NCBI GenBank assembly: GCA_964569015.1
Contig: CAZMSN010000002.1
Span: 1-64,000 of the forward strand
Direction of reading: 5' to 3'
Origin: CAYQEC01 sp964569015
GTDB lineage: Bacteria; Actinomycetota; Acidimicrobiia; Spongiisociales; UBA5794
DNA length: 64,000 nt
Below the pieces are notes generated by a model, which had not been told where the DNA came from, made no database searches, and saw only the letters and a program-made list of their open reading frames with translations. A program made the position numbers and the translations under genes. Below are positions 7,542 to 15,745 of the stretch, one piece after another (the first letter of the stretch is position 1; each line of letters starts with the position of its first letter).

Positions 7542-8831
7542 CTGTTCGAGCGTCTGCGGCGTCCCCTCGGCGTCGTACTCGTACACGTCGTACACGCCCA
7601 CGCCCGGCTCGCCGGCCTCACCGAACTCGATCGGGCCGGAGGCCCCGTCGTAGTCGATGTCCTCGCCGGCCGCCACCAGCTCGTGGCACTCGGCGTAGGT
7701 CGAGCACTTCGTGCCGCCCGAGGTGACCCCGATGAGCTCGTTCACCCACACCGACGCGTCGTCCGTGCCGGCGACCTCACTCGCCAGAACCATCGTCATC
7801 AGGCAGTCGTACTTCTGCGCCGAGAAGATGGTGGGCGTGCCCGGGGCGAACGCCTGGAGCCGGTCACCGAAGGTGGCCTCACCGCTGGCCGGAGCCGCCG
7901 ATGGCGCCGTGCCGCGGATCCCTTCGAGCACTGCGGGGTTGTCCGGATCGACGTCCTCGGCGTTGACCGAGTCCTTGAAACCGTCGGTGGCGTAGATCGG
8001 CACGTCTGCGGGACCGATCCCGGCCTCGATCATCGCCTGGAGCAACGGCCCGCCCTCGGCGAAGGTGACGATGGCGATGCCGTCGACACCCGCCGCGACC
8101 ACCGCCTGCGCCTCGGCGTCGAAGGAGGTGGCGTTCGGATCGTAGGGAACCTGGGCAGCCACCGTGACACCGCTGGCTTCGAGAGCCTCGGTGAGCACGT
8201 CGTTGAACCCTGCGCCGTACTCCTCGTTGCGATAGATGATCGCGGCGCTGCTCACACCATCGGCGACCATGACGTCGGCCAAGGCGGGCCCCTGGAGCAC
8301 GTCGGACGGAGCGGTGCGGAAGTAGTAGCCGCCGTCGTCGTAGGTGGTGAGACTGGCACCGGTGTTGGAGCCGGAGCACATCACGACCTCGCTGCCGGTG
8401 ACCTTGTCGATCACGGCCAGCGTCTGCGTCGTCCCGGCGGCGCCGATGATGGCGTCGACGCCATCGCTCAGCAACTGATCGGCCGCTTCGGAGGCGATCG
8501 TGGGATCGGTGCCGGAGTCAGCCGGAACGAGGGTCACCGACCCGCCGGCCGCCGCGATCTCCTCGGCCCCCATCTCGATCGGCTTCAGGAGCGCATCGAT
8601 GATGGCGGCGAGACCGCCGGTTTGCGGCAGCAGGTAGCCGATCTTGAGTTCGCCGTCCGAGGCGGTGCCCGCATCGGCGGTCGTGGTGGTCTCGGCGGCC
8701 GTCGTGGTGGTCTCGGCGGCCGTCGTGGTGGTCTCGGCGGCCGTCGTCGTCGTGTCTTCCGAATCACCGCACGCCGCGGCGAGCAGAGTCAACACCAGGA
8801 CGAGGACCGCGACAGGAAGCCTTCTGCTCAT
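7527..8831 (-). CDS. livK: Branched-chain amino acid ABC substrate-binding lipoprotein
   Basis: 434 aa. ATG 8831 has a GGGGAAG ribosome site. Lipoprotein signal with lipobox LAAAC (C21), then a low-complexity Thr/Ala linker of four TTTTAAE-like units (about residues 26-50) and a periplasmic-binding fold of the Leu/Ile/Val type: LKIGYLLPQTGGLAAIIDALLKPIEMGAEEI, IIGAAGTTQTLAVIDKV, SAAIIYRNEEYGAG. It would deliver amino acids or related compounds to LivHMGF, encoded convergently next door. The specificity is inferred from family and location; related proteins also bind amides or urea. The last codons lie in the 21-bp hairpin repeats. Confidence 0.9.
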   Translation of the reverse strand: MSRRLPVAVLVLVLTLLAAACGDSEDTTTTAAETTTTAAETTTTAAETTTTADAGTASDGELKIGYLLPQTGGLAAIIDALLKPIEMGAEEIAAAGGSVTLVPADSGTDPTIASEAADQLLSDGVDAIIGAAGTTQTLAVIDKVTGSEVVMCSGSNTGASLTTYDDGGYYFRTAPSDVLQGPALADVMVADGVSSAAIIYRNEEYGAGFNDVLTEALEASGVTVAAQVPYDPNATSFDAEAQAVVAAGVDGIAIVTFAEGGPLLQAMIEAGIGPADVPIYATDGFKDSVNAEDVDPDNPAVLEGIRGTAPSAAPASGEATFGDRLQAFAPGTPTIFSAQKYDCLMTMVLASEVAGTDDASVWVNELIGVTSGGTKCSTYAECHELVAAGEDIDYDGASGPIEFGEAGEPGVGVYDVYEYDAEGTPQTLEQVVVS

Positions 8832-8991
8832 CGCTTCCCCTTTCTGAATTCCGTCATTTGGCAGCCTCGGCGCCCCACCGAGGATTGCAGCGAGGATAGC
8901 CCGATAGAACCGACCGGCAATCTCGACAGGGCCGGAGGCGCCAAGAGTCGGCGACGCCCGCCACGAGAGGCACCCTCTCCAGGCGCGTGAA

Positions 8992-9050
8992 GACCCGGAG
9001 ATGCTTCGGCGGTGCCGCCGCAAGAGGACCAGCTTGCGGATCTCCGGGTC
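8992..9050. ncRNA. Candidate structured leader element upstream of livK
   Basis: A perfect 11-bp outer stem (8992-9002 GACCCGGAGAT with 9040-9050) encloses a perfect 7-bp stem CCGCAAG/CTTGCGG (9018-9024 with 9033-9039) that abuts the outer 3' arm. On the minus strand it lies about 160 nt upstream of the binding-protein start, where an amino-acid-responsive leader could sit. It matches no riboswitch or T-box consensus that I know; it could also be a terminator or a small RNA. The structure is seen; function is inference. Confidence 0.35.
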
Positions 9051-9076
9051 CCGGTGGTCCGAGTGGGAGTCGCCAC

Positions 9077-9123
9077 CTGCCTCGCTTGCGAGGGAGCGTA
9101 CTGCCTCGCTTGCGAGGGAGCGA
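9077..9123. repeat. Two direct copies of a 24-bp palindrome-containing repeat
   Basis: Adjacent units at 9077-9100 and 9101-9123 share CTGCCTCGCTTGCGAGGGAG, each containing the palindrome CCTCGCTTGCGAGG. They may be a repeated genomic element or operator; only these two copies were noticed in the window. Confidence 0.75.
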
Positions 9124-9313
9124 CCTCTCCGATCGTCAGTCAGTGGAATGAACGCTCAGCGCTCGGCCACCTCCAGGGTCCTGCAAGAACTCTCACTCAA
9201 TGTGGACCACCTCCTTTCCCTGGTAGCGACGATTCTGCCACACGATCTGTATCGTGGGGAGCGTTTCCTCGACCGTCTGCAGCGGGCGGTTGCAATACGG
9301 GAAAGGTGGAAGC

Positions 9314-9913
9314 ATGAAGAACTCTCGGGCCAGATACCTCGCCGTGGCCGCGGTGGTGGCCTTGGCCGTCGCCGCGTGCGGTGGATCCGACCCTGCCGAG
9401 GAACTCGCCGAGCAGATCGCCGAGCAGGCAGGTGGGGACGTGGCCGACATCGACATCGACGCGGCCGACGGGTCCATGGCCATCGACATCAACGACGATG
9501 ATGGTGACGGCAGCGTCTCCATCGACACGGACAACGACGGCTCCGTGGCGATCGAGATCGAGGACGATGACGGCGGCGGCACGCTGATCATCGGTGGCGG
9601 TGAGGTGCCGGAAGGATTCCCGATCCCCGTGCTAGAAGGCGGACAAGTCGTATCCTCGTTGGTCGCCTCGAGCGACGAAGGCTCCGGCGGCGTGGTATCG
9701 GTCGAGTATCCGGCCGGCACCTTCGACGCCCTGGTGTCGTCCTATCAGAGCTGGATCGACGATCAAGGCCTCGATGTCTCTCGGATGGACATGACCACTG
9801 ACGAGGGAAAGACCGTGCAATTCTTCGGAACCGGAGAGGACGGCGGCAGCGTGATGATCATCATCGGCGAGACCGGGGACGGCGTCGTGGTCGCGTTGAC
9901 GGCCGGCGACTAG
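9314..9913 (+). CDS. Acidic secreted lipoprotein, unknown function
   Basis: 199 aa, ATG 9314 after GGTGGA. Signal with lipobox AVAAC (C22). Residues about 25-95 are a repetitive Asp/Ile/Gly stretch (DIDIDAADGSMAIDINDDDG, then DTDNDGSVAIEIEDDDGG) alternating acidic and aliphatic residues, suggesting a metal-binding beta-structure. The C-terminal half (about 100-199; GFPIPVLEGGQVVSSL, TFDALVSSYQSWIDDQGLDV) resembles small outer-face lipoprotein domains of unknown role. No enzyme motif was recognised. A GGCGACG/CGTCGCC inverted repeat (9934-9940 with 9968-9974) follows and may terminate transcription. Confidence 0.8.
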   Translation: MKNSRARYLAVAAVVALAVAACGGSDPAEELAEQIAEQAGGDVADIDIDAADGSMAIDINDDDGDGSVSIDTDNDGSVAIEIEDDDGGGTLIIGGGEVPEGFPIPVLEGGQVVSSLVASSDEGSGGVVSVEYPAGTFDALVSSYQSWIDDQGLDVSRMDMTTDEGKTVQFFGTGEDGGSVMIIIGETGDGVVVALTAGD

Positions 9914-10048
9914 ATCCGACGGACCGCAGCGGGGGCGACGGCGACAGGCTGACGACACTCGCCGGCTCGTCGCCGCCCCAGAGCACTTCGTCGTGGTTCG
10001 ATCGGCTCTAGAGTCGACCCGTCGAGTCAACCCCCGGGGGGCAACGCA

Positions 10049-11836
10049 GTGCGAAGACCGGCGACCCTGCTCGCCGTCACCGCGGTGGTGTGGAGCAGCC
10101 TGAGCGGCCTCGCCGCCGGAAGCGAGCCGAGCCAAACCGCGCCTTCACCCCAGGTGGCGACCGACATCGTGCCCAGCTCGCCGGTCGAGCCACCCGACGC
10201 TCCCGCTGACCCTTCCCGCGCCTCTGCCGCGCTTCGCGCTCCCCTCGACGGCGATCCGCTCGGCCTCGTCGCCTATCCGCACGATGCACGCCGCTATTCG
10301 CTGACGACCGACCACTTCGGCGTGTACGTGTGCACCTGGCCCGGCGCCGACGGTGACGTGAGCCTGGCCGCGGCCACGGCCCTGCTCAACAGTGAGGTCA
10401 CACCGTACTTCACAGGCCTCTCCGGCGGCGCATACCAGCCGACCTTCATCGCCCGCAAGGTGATCATCCTCGACGCCAACCCGGGCTCGGACCTGCAGGA
10501 GTGTGCCGACGAGGTCCTCTCGAGCGCCGAGCCGGACACCACTGACAACGCGGCGTTCGCCGTCATGGACAACCGGTACAACGGTGGGCTCGCCACCTCG
10601 GGCATGTCCTGCTACGGCAACTGCACCGACATCCCCAGCACCTCTTTTCCCGAGAACCAACGCTGGGCCGTCGTCGACGGCCGGTCGGTGACCCCGCTGG
10701 CGAGCCCGCCTCTCCCTTCTCATCTCACGACCTCTGTCCACGAGATCGGCCACACCCTCACCTGGCCGCACTCCTACTCCGGGGTGACAGCCTCCCAGTA
10801 CGACAACCCCGTCGACGTGATGAGCGCCAACAGCACCGCCGACGGAACGGGGCGGGCCGACGATCCCTACGCGACGATTGCTTTCAACCGTTACCGGTCC
10901 GGGTGGATCGATCCCGGCGACGTCGTCACATACCGAGGCGGTACTCTCGAGCTGACGATCGCACCCGTGGGCGTCGTGGGGACTCAGATGGTCGTGCTTC
11001 CGACCGACGACCCCCTGGCCTTCCTCACACTCGACGCTCGGATCGGCTCAGCGATGGACGCAATCCCCGAGGCGTTCGAAGGTGTCACCGCCCACTTCAT
11101 CGTGCAGATCTGCGACGGGGAAGTGTGCTCCGGCACCGAGTCGGCCGCCACCATGTACCCCCCATGGCCCAATAGCCTCGAGCACGTGACGGCGACCGGA
11201 CAGCAAGCTGTGTTCGACCTCGACTTGGAGAAGCCCCTGATCGCGCAGGGAACGACGATGACGGTGCTGAGCGAGAACGTGGCGGGCTTTCAGATCCGCC
11301 TCGTCGGCTTCGACGACATCGGCGACTCGATCTTCGCACACGACATCATCTGGCTGGCGACTGCCGGCATCACCAAGGGCTGCGGCGCCACCGGCTACTG
11401 CCCCGACGACCCGGTGACTCGCGGCCAGATGGCGGCCTTCCTGGTGCGCTCCCTCGACCTCACCGTTTCGGGTTCGAAGGACTTCGTCGACGACGACGAC
11501 TCAATCTTCGAAGCCGACATCGAGAGGCTGGCGGCGGCCGGGATCACCAGGGGCTGCAACCCACCGGAGAACACGCGGTTCTGCCCGAACGACTCGGTCA
11601 CGCGTGGTCAGATGGCGGCGTTCTTGGTGAGGGCGCTGGGTCTCACCGACACCACCGGCGCGACGAACTTCATCGACGACGACGACTCAATCTTCGAAGC
11701 CGACATCGAGAGGCTGGCGGCGGCCGGGATCACCAGGGGCTGCAACCCGCCGGAGAACACGCGGTTCTGCCCGCACGACCTGGTGACCCGGGAACAGATG
11801 GCAGCCTTCCTGCGCCGGGCACTCGACCCGGCCTGA
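10049..11836 (+). CDS. Secreted metzincin-like zinc protease with SLH-like repeats
   Basis: 595 aa, GTG start 10049 with a GGGGGG site about 8 nt upstream. A signal peptide ends near residue 24 (LSGLAAG), then a Pro-rich linker. Residues about 85-400 are a zinc peptidase: zinc ligands H231, H235 and H241 and catalytic E232 in VHEIGHTLTWPH, and a likely Met-turn DVMS at 257-260, the metzincin arrangement HExxHxxxxxH with Thr where most families have Gly. The C-terminal 190 residues are three SLH-like modules (ITKGCGATGYCP; then two ITRGCNPPENTRFCP units 186 bp apart). It is likely a cell-surface endopeptidase. The substrate is unknown. It converges on an HtrA-like gene 16 bp downstream. Confidence 0.85.
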   Translation: MRRPATLLAVTAVVWSSLSGLAAGSEPSQTAPSPQVATDIVPSSPVEPPDAPADPSRASAALRAPLDGDPLGLVAYPHDARRYSLTTDHFGVYVCTWPGADGDVSLAAATALLNSEVTPYFTGLSGGAYQPTFIARKVIILDANPGSDLQECADEVLSSAEPDTTDNAAFAVMDNRYNGGLATSGMSCYGNCTDIPSTSFPENQRWAVVDGRSVTPLASPPLPSHLTTSVHEIGHTLTWPHSYSGVTASQYDNPVDVMSANSTADGTGRADDPYATIAFNRYRSGWIDPGDVVTYRGGTLELTIAPVGVVGTQMVVLPTDDPLAFLTLDARIGSAMDAIPEAFEGVTAHFIVQICDGEVCSGTESAATMYPPWPNSLEHVTATGQQAVFDLDLEKPLIAQGTTMTVLSENVAGFQIRLVGFDDIGDSIFAHDIIWLATAGITKGCGATGYCPDDPVTRGQMAAFLVRSLDLTVSGSKDFVDDDDSIFEADIERLAAAGITRGCNPPENTRFCPNDSVTRGQMAAFLVRALGLTDTTGATNFIDDDDSIFEADIERLAAAGITRGCNPPENTRFCPHDLVTREQMAAFLRRALDPA

Positions 11837-11852
11837 CGGCGCTCCGAACGGT

Positions 11853-11871
11853 CTACCAGCCGCTCTGGTAG
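11853..11871. terminator. Short hairpin between convergent protease genes
   Basis: Perfect 7-bp stem CTACCAG/CTGGTAG with a 5-nt loop, overlapping the stop codon of the minus-strand gene and 16 bp past the plus-strand stop. No T-run is present, so it may be a weak bidirectional terminator or an end-protecting hairpin. Confidence 0.4.
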
Positions 11872-13889
11872 GCCGATCCCTCGAGCTTGCTGCCCGTCAT
11901 CTCCCAGAGGGCACAGATGCCGAACCTTTCGCCGGCGGCCCAGCTCTCATCGAGGGGGTAGAGGAAGAAGAAGTCGAGGACAGAATCGTCGTATGCGGCG
12001 CCGACGTACCCGGAGAACGCATCCATGCACGCCGTCCACATCTGGTCGGCGACGGCGTCCTCCCCGGGATAGTCGACACCTCCGGACAGGTTGTACCGCT
12101 GGTAGACCTCGTTGTCGTGGGGCTGGCTGCAGTCGATCAACGTGATCGGGGCGTCGATCAGCGTCGTTTCCGTCATCAACGAGGTGTCGTCGAAGCATTG
12201 CCCGGGTTGCATGTCGCCGAGGGTCACGGTGCCGGTCGAGCCGCCCGAGGCCACGGTCGTGGTCGTGGTCGACGTGGTGGTCGTGGCGCCTATGGCTGTC
12301 GGCATCGCGGCTTCGTCGGCGACGAACGTCGCCAGGATCGTGTCGAGTGCCTCGAGGTCGCGATCGTCAACGACGATGATCTGGAGCAGCATGATGAAGG
12401 CACCGCTCGTCGGCTCGGCCGCCAGCACCACGAAGAGCATGTCCTGCCCATCACAGTCGGCGTAGACGTCGTAGGCACCCGTGTACAGGGGGTCCTCGTA
12501 CGCTTCACGACCCTGGTAGGTGCACATCTGAGAGAACGACTCCCAATCGAGCAGCGAGTCGACCGTGTACGAGTCCCGCAGCGCGCTCGAGGCCCCGAAG
12601 AACACCCCGGGGGTGGTCCAGCCACTCAACCAGGCGTCGATTTCGGCGGCGGCCGTGATCGCCACCCCAACGTCGTCCCCGCCGTCGAACGCCCAGAAGG
12701 CCCCGCTGGTGTCGGACCACTCGGCAGGCACGTCCATCTTGATGGTCCCGGTATCGTCGGTCACCGAGACGTACGAGTCGTAACCGGCCGTCGTTCCCCC
12801 GTCATCGGTGACCTCGTCTTGCAGCGTCGACTCGAAGGAGAACGCCGGCTCCAAGGTGAGCCCCGAGTTGAGGGTCCCCTCGAGAAAGACGTCTTCGCTC
12901 GAGCGGTACACCTCGACCGAGAGCGGGTCGCCGGGCTCATGGGAGCGCAGGATGTCGCAGTAGTCCTCCATGGTCCCGTCGGTGGCGGGGATGAGGCCTT
13001 CCAGCAGCGTGATGAGGTCGCCACCTTCGATCCCGACCTGGTCGGCCGGACTCCCCGATGCCACCGACGCCACCCAGATACCGGAGAAGGAACCGTCGGT
13101 CACAGCCAGCCCGTTCACCCCGATCGAGGTCACGTCCTCTCCCTCTCTGAGTTGCGGGAGGACCCTGTCGATCTCGCGCAGCCCGATCCCGTAGGACTGG
13201 CCGGCGGTGTCGCCGGCATAGTTGACGGCGACCACCCGTCCCTCGCCGGTGACGAGCGGCCCGCCCGATGAACCGGGAAGCGTGTCCGCAGAGTGCTCGA
13301 TCACCGAATCCACCGATGACCAGTCGCTCTCGCCGTTGGAGTTCTCCTTGGAGACGATCCCATCGAGCAGTGTGTACTCCTCGGTGCCGAGCGGGAAGCC
13401 TGCGGCGTAGATCTCGGTGCCGGCGACAACGTCACCGTCGTACCACGTCAAGTAGGGGAATCCGTCTCCGTCGACGTCGATGACGGCGAGATCCGAGCAC
13501 TCCGACACCCCCAGGATGCGGGCGTTGAGCGGCTTGTCCTCACCTTCGACGTAGACGTCGAGGAAAGCGGCGCCGGTCACTACGTGGTTGTTGGTGAGGG
13601 CGATGCCGGAGGGGTCGATGAAGAAGCCGGAGCCGGATCCGGCCGCGTTGTACTGCGCGCCGAGTTCGGGATCAATGAAGCTTCCCTGGGCGACGATGCG
13701 CACCACCGCCCCGCGAACGTCCTCGAGCCGATCGACGGCATCACCGCCAGCTGCCACCGTCGTCGTGGTGTCCCTTGCTCCGTCGGCGGTCGTCGTGGTC
13801 TCCGCCGAGTCTCCTCCGCCACACGCCGCCGCCAGTATGGCGAGAACGGCGCCCAGGCTGATCATGCGGAACCGGTTGTACATCTTCAT
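11853..13889 (-). CDS. HtrA-like serine protease lipoprotein with PDZ and septum-formation-like domain
   Basis: 678 aa from ATG 13889, with GGAGGA 8 nt upstream; a longer frame exists but lacks this site. Lipobox AAAC (C23) and a Thr-rich linker lead to a trypsin-fold protease with the full triad: H102 in LTNNHVV, D133 in CSDLAVID, S208 in PGSSGGPL. A PDZ-like domain follows (about 255-330; SGSPADQVGIEGGDLITLLEGL). The middle (about 360-540) is a globular region of unknown type, then a TTTTTT linker and a C-terminal domain (about 580-678; GQCFDDTSL..LIDCSQPHDNEVY..) like the actinobacterial 'septum formation' domain. It is likely membrane-anchored outside the cell, in protein quality control. 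Confidence 0.85.
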   Translation of the reverse strand: MKMYNRFRMISLGAVLAILAAACGGGDSAETTTTADGARDTTTTVAAGGDAVDRLEDVRGAVVRIVAQGSFIDPELGAQYNAAGSGSGFFIDPSGIALTNNHVVTGAAFLDVYVEGEDKPLNARILGVSECSDLAVIDVDGDGFPYLTWYDGDVVAGTEIYAAGFPLGTEEYTLLDGIVSKENSNGESDWSSVDSVIEHSADTLPGSSGGPLVTGEGRVVAVNYAGDTAGQSYGIGLREIDRVLPQLREGEDVTSIGVNGLAVTDGSFSGIWVASVASGSPADQVGIEGGDLITLLEGLIPATDGTMEDYCDILRSHEPGDPLSVEVYRSSEDVFLEGTLNSGLTLEPAFSFESTLQDEVTDDGGTTAGYDSYVSVTDDTGTIKMDVPAEWSDTSGAFWAFDGGDDVGVAITAAAEIDAWLSGWTTPGVFFGASSALRDSYTVDSLLDWESFSQMCTYQGREAYEDPLYTGAYDVYADCDGQDMLFVVLAAEPTSGAFIMLLQIIVVDDRDLEALDTILATFVADEAAMPTAIGATTTTSTTTTTVASGGSTGTVTLGDMQPGQCFDDTSLMTETTLIDAPITLIDCSQPHDNEVYQRYNLSGGVDYPGEDAVADQMWTACMDAFSGYVGAAYDDSVLDFFFLYPLDESWAAGERFGICALWEMTGSKLEGSAYQSGW

Positions 13890-14028
13890 CTGCCAATCCT
13901 CCGAGACCGCGGTACGCCGCTGGGCGTTCACGGGTCGCTCTGTCGCCTTGCCCTTTCAGCATCGGCCGCTCCCCGACGCTTCTGGAGTGCCGATGTTTGG
14001 CAAAATAGTCCAGAAGCGGCGTCGGAGG

Positions 14029-14053
14029 GAAGGCCCCGATCGTCGGGGCCTTC
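14029..14053 (-). terminator. Terminator hairpin of ssrA
   Basis: Perfect 11-bp stem (GAAGGCCCCGA at 14029-14039 with 14043-14053) and a 3-nt loop, beginning 3 nt after the mature 3' end of tmRNA on the minus strand. Confidence 0.75.
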
Positions 14054-14055
14054 CG

Positions 14056-14408
14056 TGGAGGTGGGGGGAGTCGAACCCCCGTCCCATGAGGTTTCAGCGC
14101 CGGCATCTCCGAGCGCAGCCAACAGCGAGCTTTCGGATCCGTGGGACTCTGCTGGCGAGTTTCCCTCGGACCTAGCCGGAGTTGGCTTGACCCGCCGATC
14201 CCGGCATCTCGGCAGGAGCACCCTGCATTGCGTTGCCCGGTTCCGGCGAGGCAGGGACCCCCCGGGCGGACAGGCCGCTATGTGTTAGGCGGCCAGTGCC
14301 AGATCGTTGTCGGCACGTATTGGTTTCCCGGCCATTTAACGAGGACTCCGGGGTTCCTCGGCTCGCTTCCGGCACATCGACCCTCACGGTCGAAACCGTT
14401 TCACCCCC
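14056..14408 (-). ncRNA. ssrA: tmRNA (transfer-messenger RNA)
   Basis: 353 nt. The 5' end GGGGGUGAAACGGUUUCGAC and the 3' end (T-arm GGGGGUUCGACUCCCCC, then CACCUCC plus A) form the tRNA-Ala-like half with a 7-bp acceptor stem including one G-U pair. CCA is not encoded. The tag reading frame on the minus strand at 14314-14285 reads GCC GAC AAC GAT CTG GCA CTG GCC GCC TAA, giving ADNDLALAA. It rescues stalled ribosomes together with SmpB, encoded 3.6 kb away. A TATCAT at 14444-14439 could be the -10 element. Confidence 0.95.
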
Positions 14409-14569
14409 GCAGCTGCGGAGTGGACGGCAGCACCCATCATGATAGCCGAGGGCGGGTCGCGAATTCCCGAGACTCTCCGCGGGCGAGATCCGGCTATCGT
14501 CGATCTCCTATGATTTGGGGTAGTCGAACGACTACTCTGCGTCACAGCAGAGGAGCGTGAGGGAATCCT

Positions 14570-14610
14570 TCGACCAGGAGAGGGCGAAGAGACCCCTCGA
14601 CCAGGAGAGG
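14570..14610 (+). repeat. Direct repeat with duplicated ribosome-site sequence
   Basis: TCGACCAGGAGAGG occurs at 14570-14583 and again at 14597-14610, 27 bp apart. The second copy supplies the GGAGAGG ribosome site 7 nt before the ATG at 14618. The first could act as a standby site or simply be a local duplication. Confidence 0.7.
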
Positions 14611-14617
14611 TGAAACG

Positions 14618-15745
14618 ATGGGACGCACTCGGCAGCCGCGGGCCTACTACGCAGCCGGTCTGTTCAACGAGGGCGAGCGGACCTTCAACCTACGCGCCAA
14701 GGCGGTGCTCGATGAGCTGGGCTACGAGGTGTGGTTTCCCCAGGAAGACGCCGGCTTCCTCGAGCAGTACATGGCGGACGGGATGACGCTGGCACAAGCT
14801 CGCCACCACATCTACCAGATGAACCTGGCAGCGGTGAGGGCAACCGACGTGCTGGTATTCAACCTCGATGGCCGCGTCCCGGACGAAGGCGCCTGCGTCG
14901 AAGCCGGGGTGGCCTTCGGGTCCGGCAAGCGCTGCATCGGCCTGCAAACCGATTTCCGCGCCGTCGAACCGGGAGGCAACAACCTGATGCTCGATGGCAT
15001 CCTCAACTACGAGATTGCCTCCAATCTCGATGAGCTCCGCCTCATGCTGGATCCTGACCGGATCGAGATCGACCTCACTGCCGATCGTCCGACCGTCATC
15101 GACCTGCGACGCACGGCCCCCCCCTACGTCGCCATCAGCGGACCTCTCGGCGTCGGCAAGACCTCGTTGATCGATTTCATGGCCGATCGCGGCAACTGGA
15201 CGGTGTTGGAGGAGCCGATCGACGAGAACCCCTATCTCGACGACGTGTACGGGAACCTCTCAGATATCGGCTTCCGTATGCAGGCCTATTACCTGGGCCG
15301 GCGGGCAGAACAACATCGCCGCGTCCTCGAGCTAGAAATGCCGATCCTGCAGGAACGCTGCATTCTCGACGACGTAGAGGTCTTCTTCCCGGCCTATCGG
15401 GACCAGGGAGCGTACGACACCAATGACTACACCACGTTGCTGACGCTGTTCGAGGCGATGAGAGCCAACCTCCCTCTCCCCAATCTCATCGTGTCCCTGG
15501 AGGCCCCGTTCGAGATCACGGTGGAACGGATCCGTCAGCGGGATCGCGCCGCAGAACGCTCTCTCGAGGTGAGCTTCCTCCGCCGGATCTACGATTACTA
15601 CATGAACTGGCTCTCGAACCTCGACGAGATACCGACAGTGGCCATCGACACCGTGGAATACGATTTCGTCAACCAACCGAACGACGCAGCCGCGGTGCTC
15701 AACAGGATCAACGAGGCGCTCCGACGGACCTCCGTCGCAGTGTGA
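14618..15745 (+). CDS. Nucleoside 2-deoxyribosyltransferase-deoxynucleoside kinase fusion
   Basis: 375 aa. Residues about 8-145 match nucleoside 2-deoxyribosyltransferases: AAGLFNEGERTFNL, a DVLVFNLDGRVPDEG strand and EAGVAFGSGK, where E95 would be the nucleophile. Residues about 168-370 are a deoxyadenosine/deoxycytidine-kinase-type P-loop enzyme: Walker A GPLGVGKTS (175-183), LEEPIDENPYL, QERCILDD with the catalytic E-R pair (246-247), and a lid IRQRDRAAERS. One chain could swap the base on a deoxyribonucleoside and then phosphorylate it, a salvage route to dNMP. A 4-base GTGA overlap couples it to the EamA gene. Domain calls are strong; the substrates are inferred. Confidence 0.88.
   Translation: MGRTRQPRAYYAAGLFNEGERTFNLRAKAVLDELGYEVWFPQEDAGFLEQYMADGMTLAQARHHIYQMNLAAVRATDVLVFNLDGRVPDEGACVEAGVAFGSGKRCIGLQTDFRAVEPGGNNLMLDGILNYEIASNLDELRLMLDPDRIEIDLTADRPTVIDLRRTAPPYVAISGPLGVGKTSLIDFMADRGNWTVLEEPIDENPYLDDVYGNLSDIGFRMQAYYLGRRAEQHRRVLELEMPILQERCILDDVEVFFPAYRDQGAYDTNDYTTLLTLFEAMRANLPLPNLIVSLEAPFEITVERIRQRDRAAERSLEVSFLRRIYDYYMNWLSNLDEIPTVAIDTVEYDFVNQPNDAAAVLNRINEALRRTSVAV

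Larger units (their letters stand above)
8832..9313. other. 482-bp intergenic region with structured elements
   Basis: No gene is supported here. It holds the 5' leader of the binding-protein gene (minus), a small CCTCGG/CCGAGG hairpin at 8865-8883, a large compound inverted repeat at 8992-9050 and a 24-bp direct repeat at 9077-9123. The right end carries the ribosome site (GGTGGA) of the lipoprotein gene at 9314. Confidence 0.7.
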
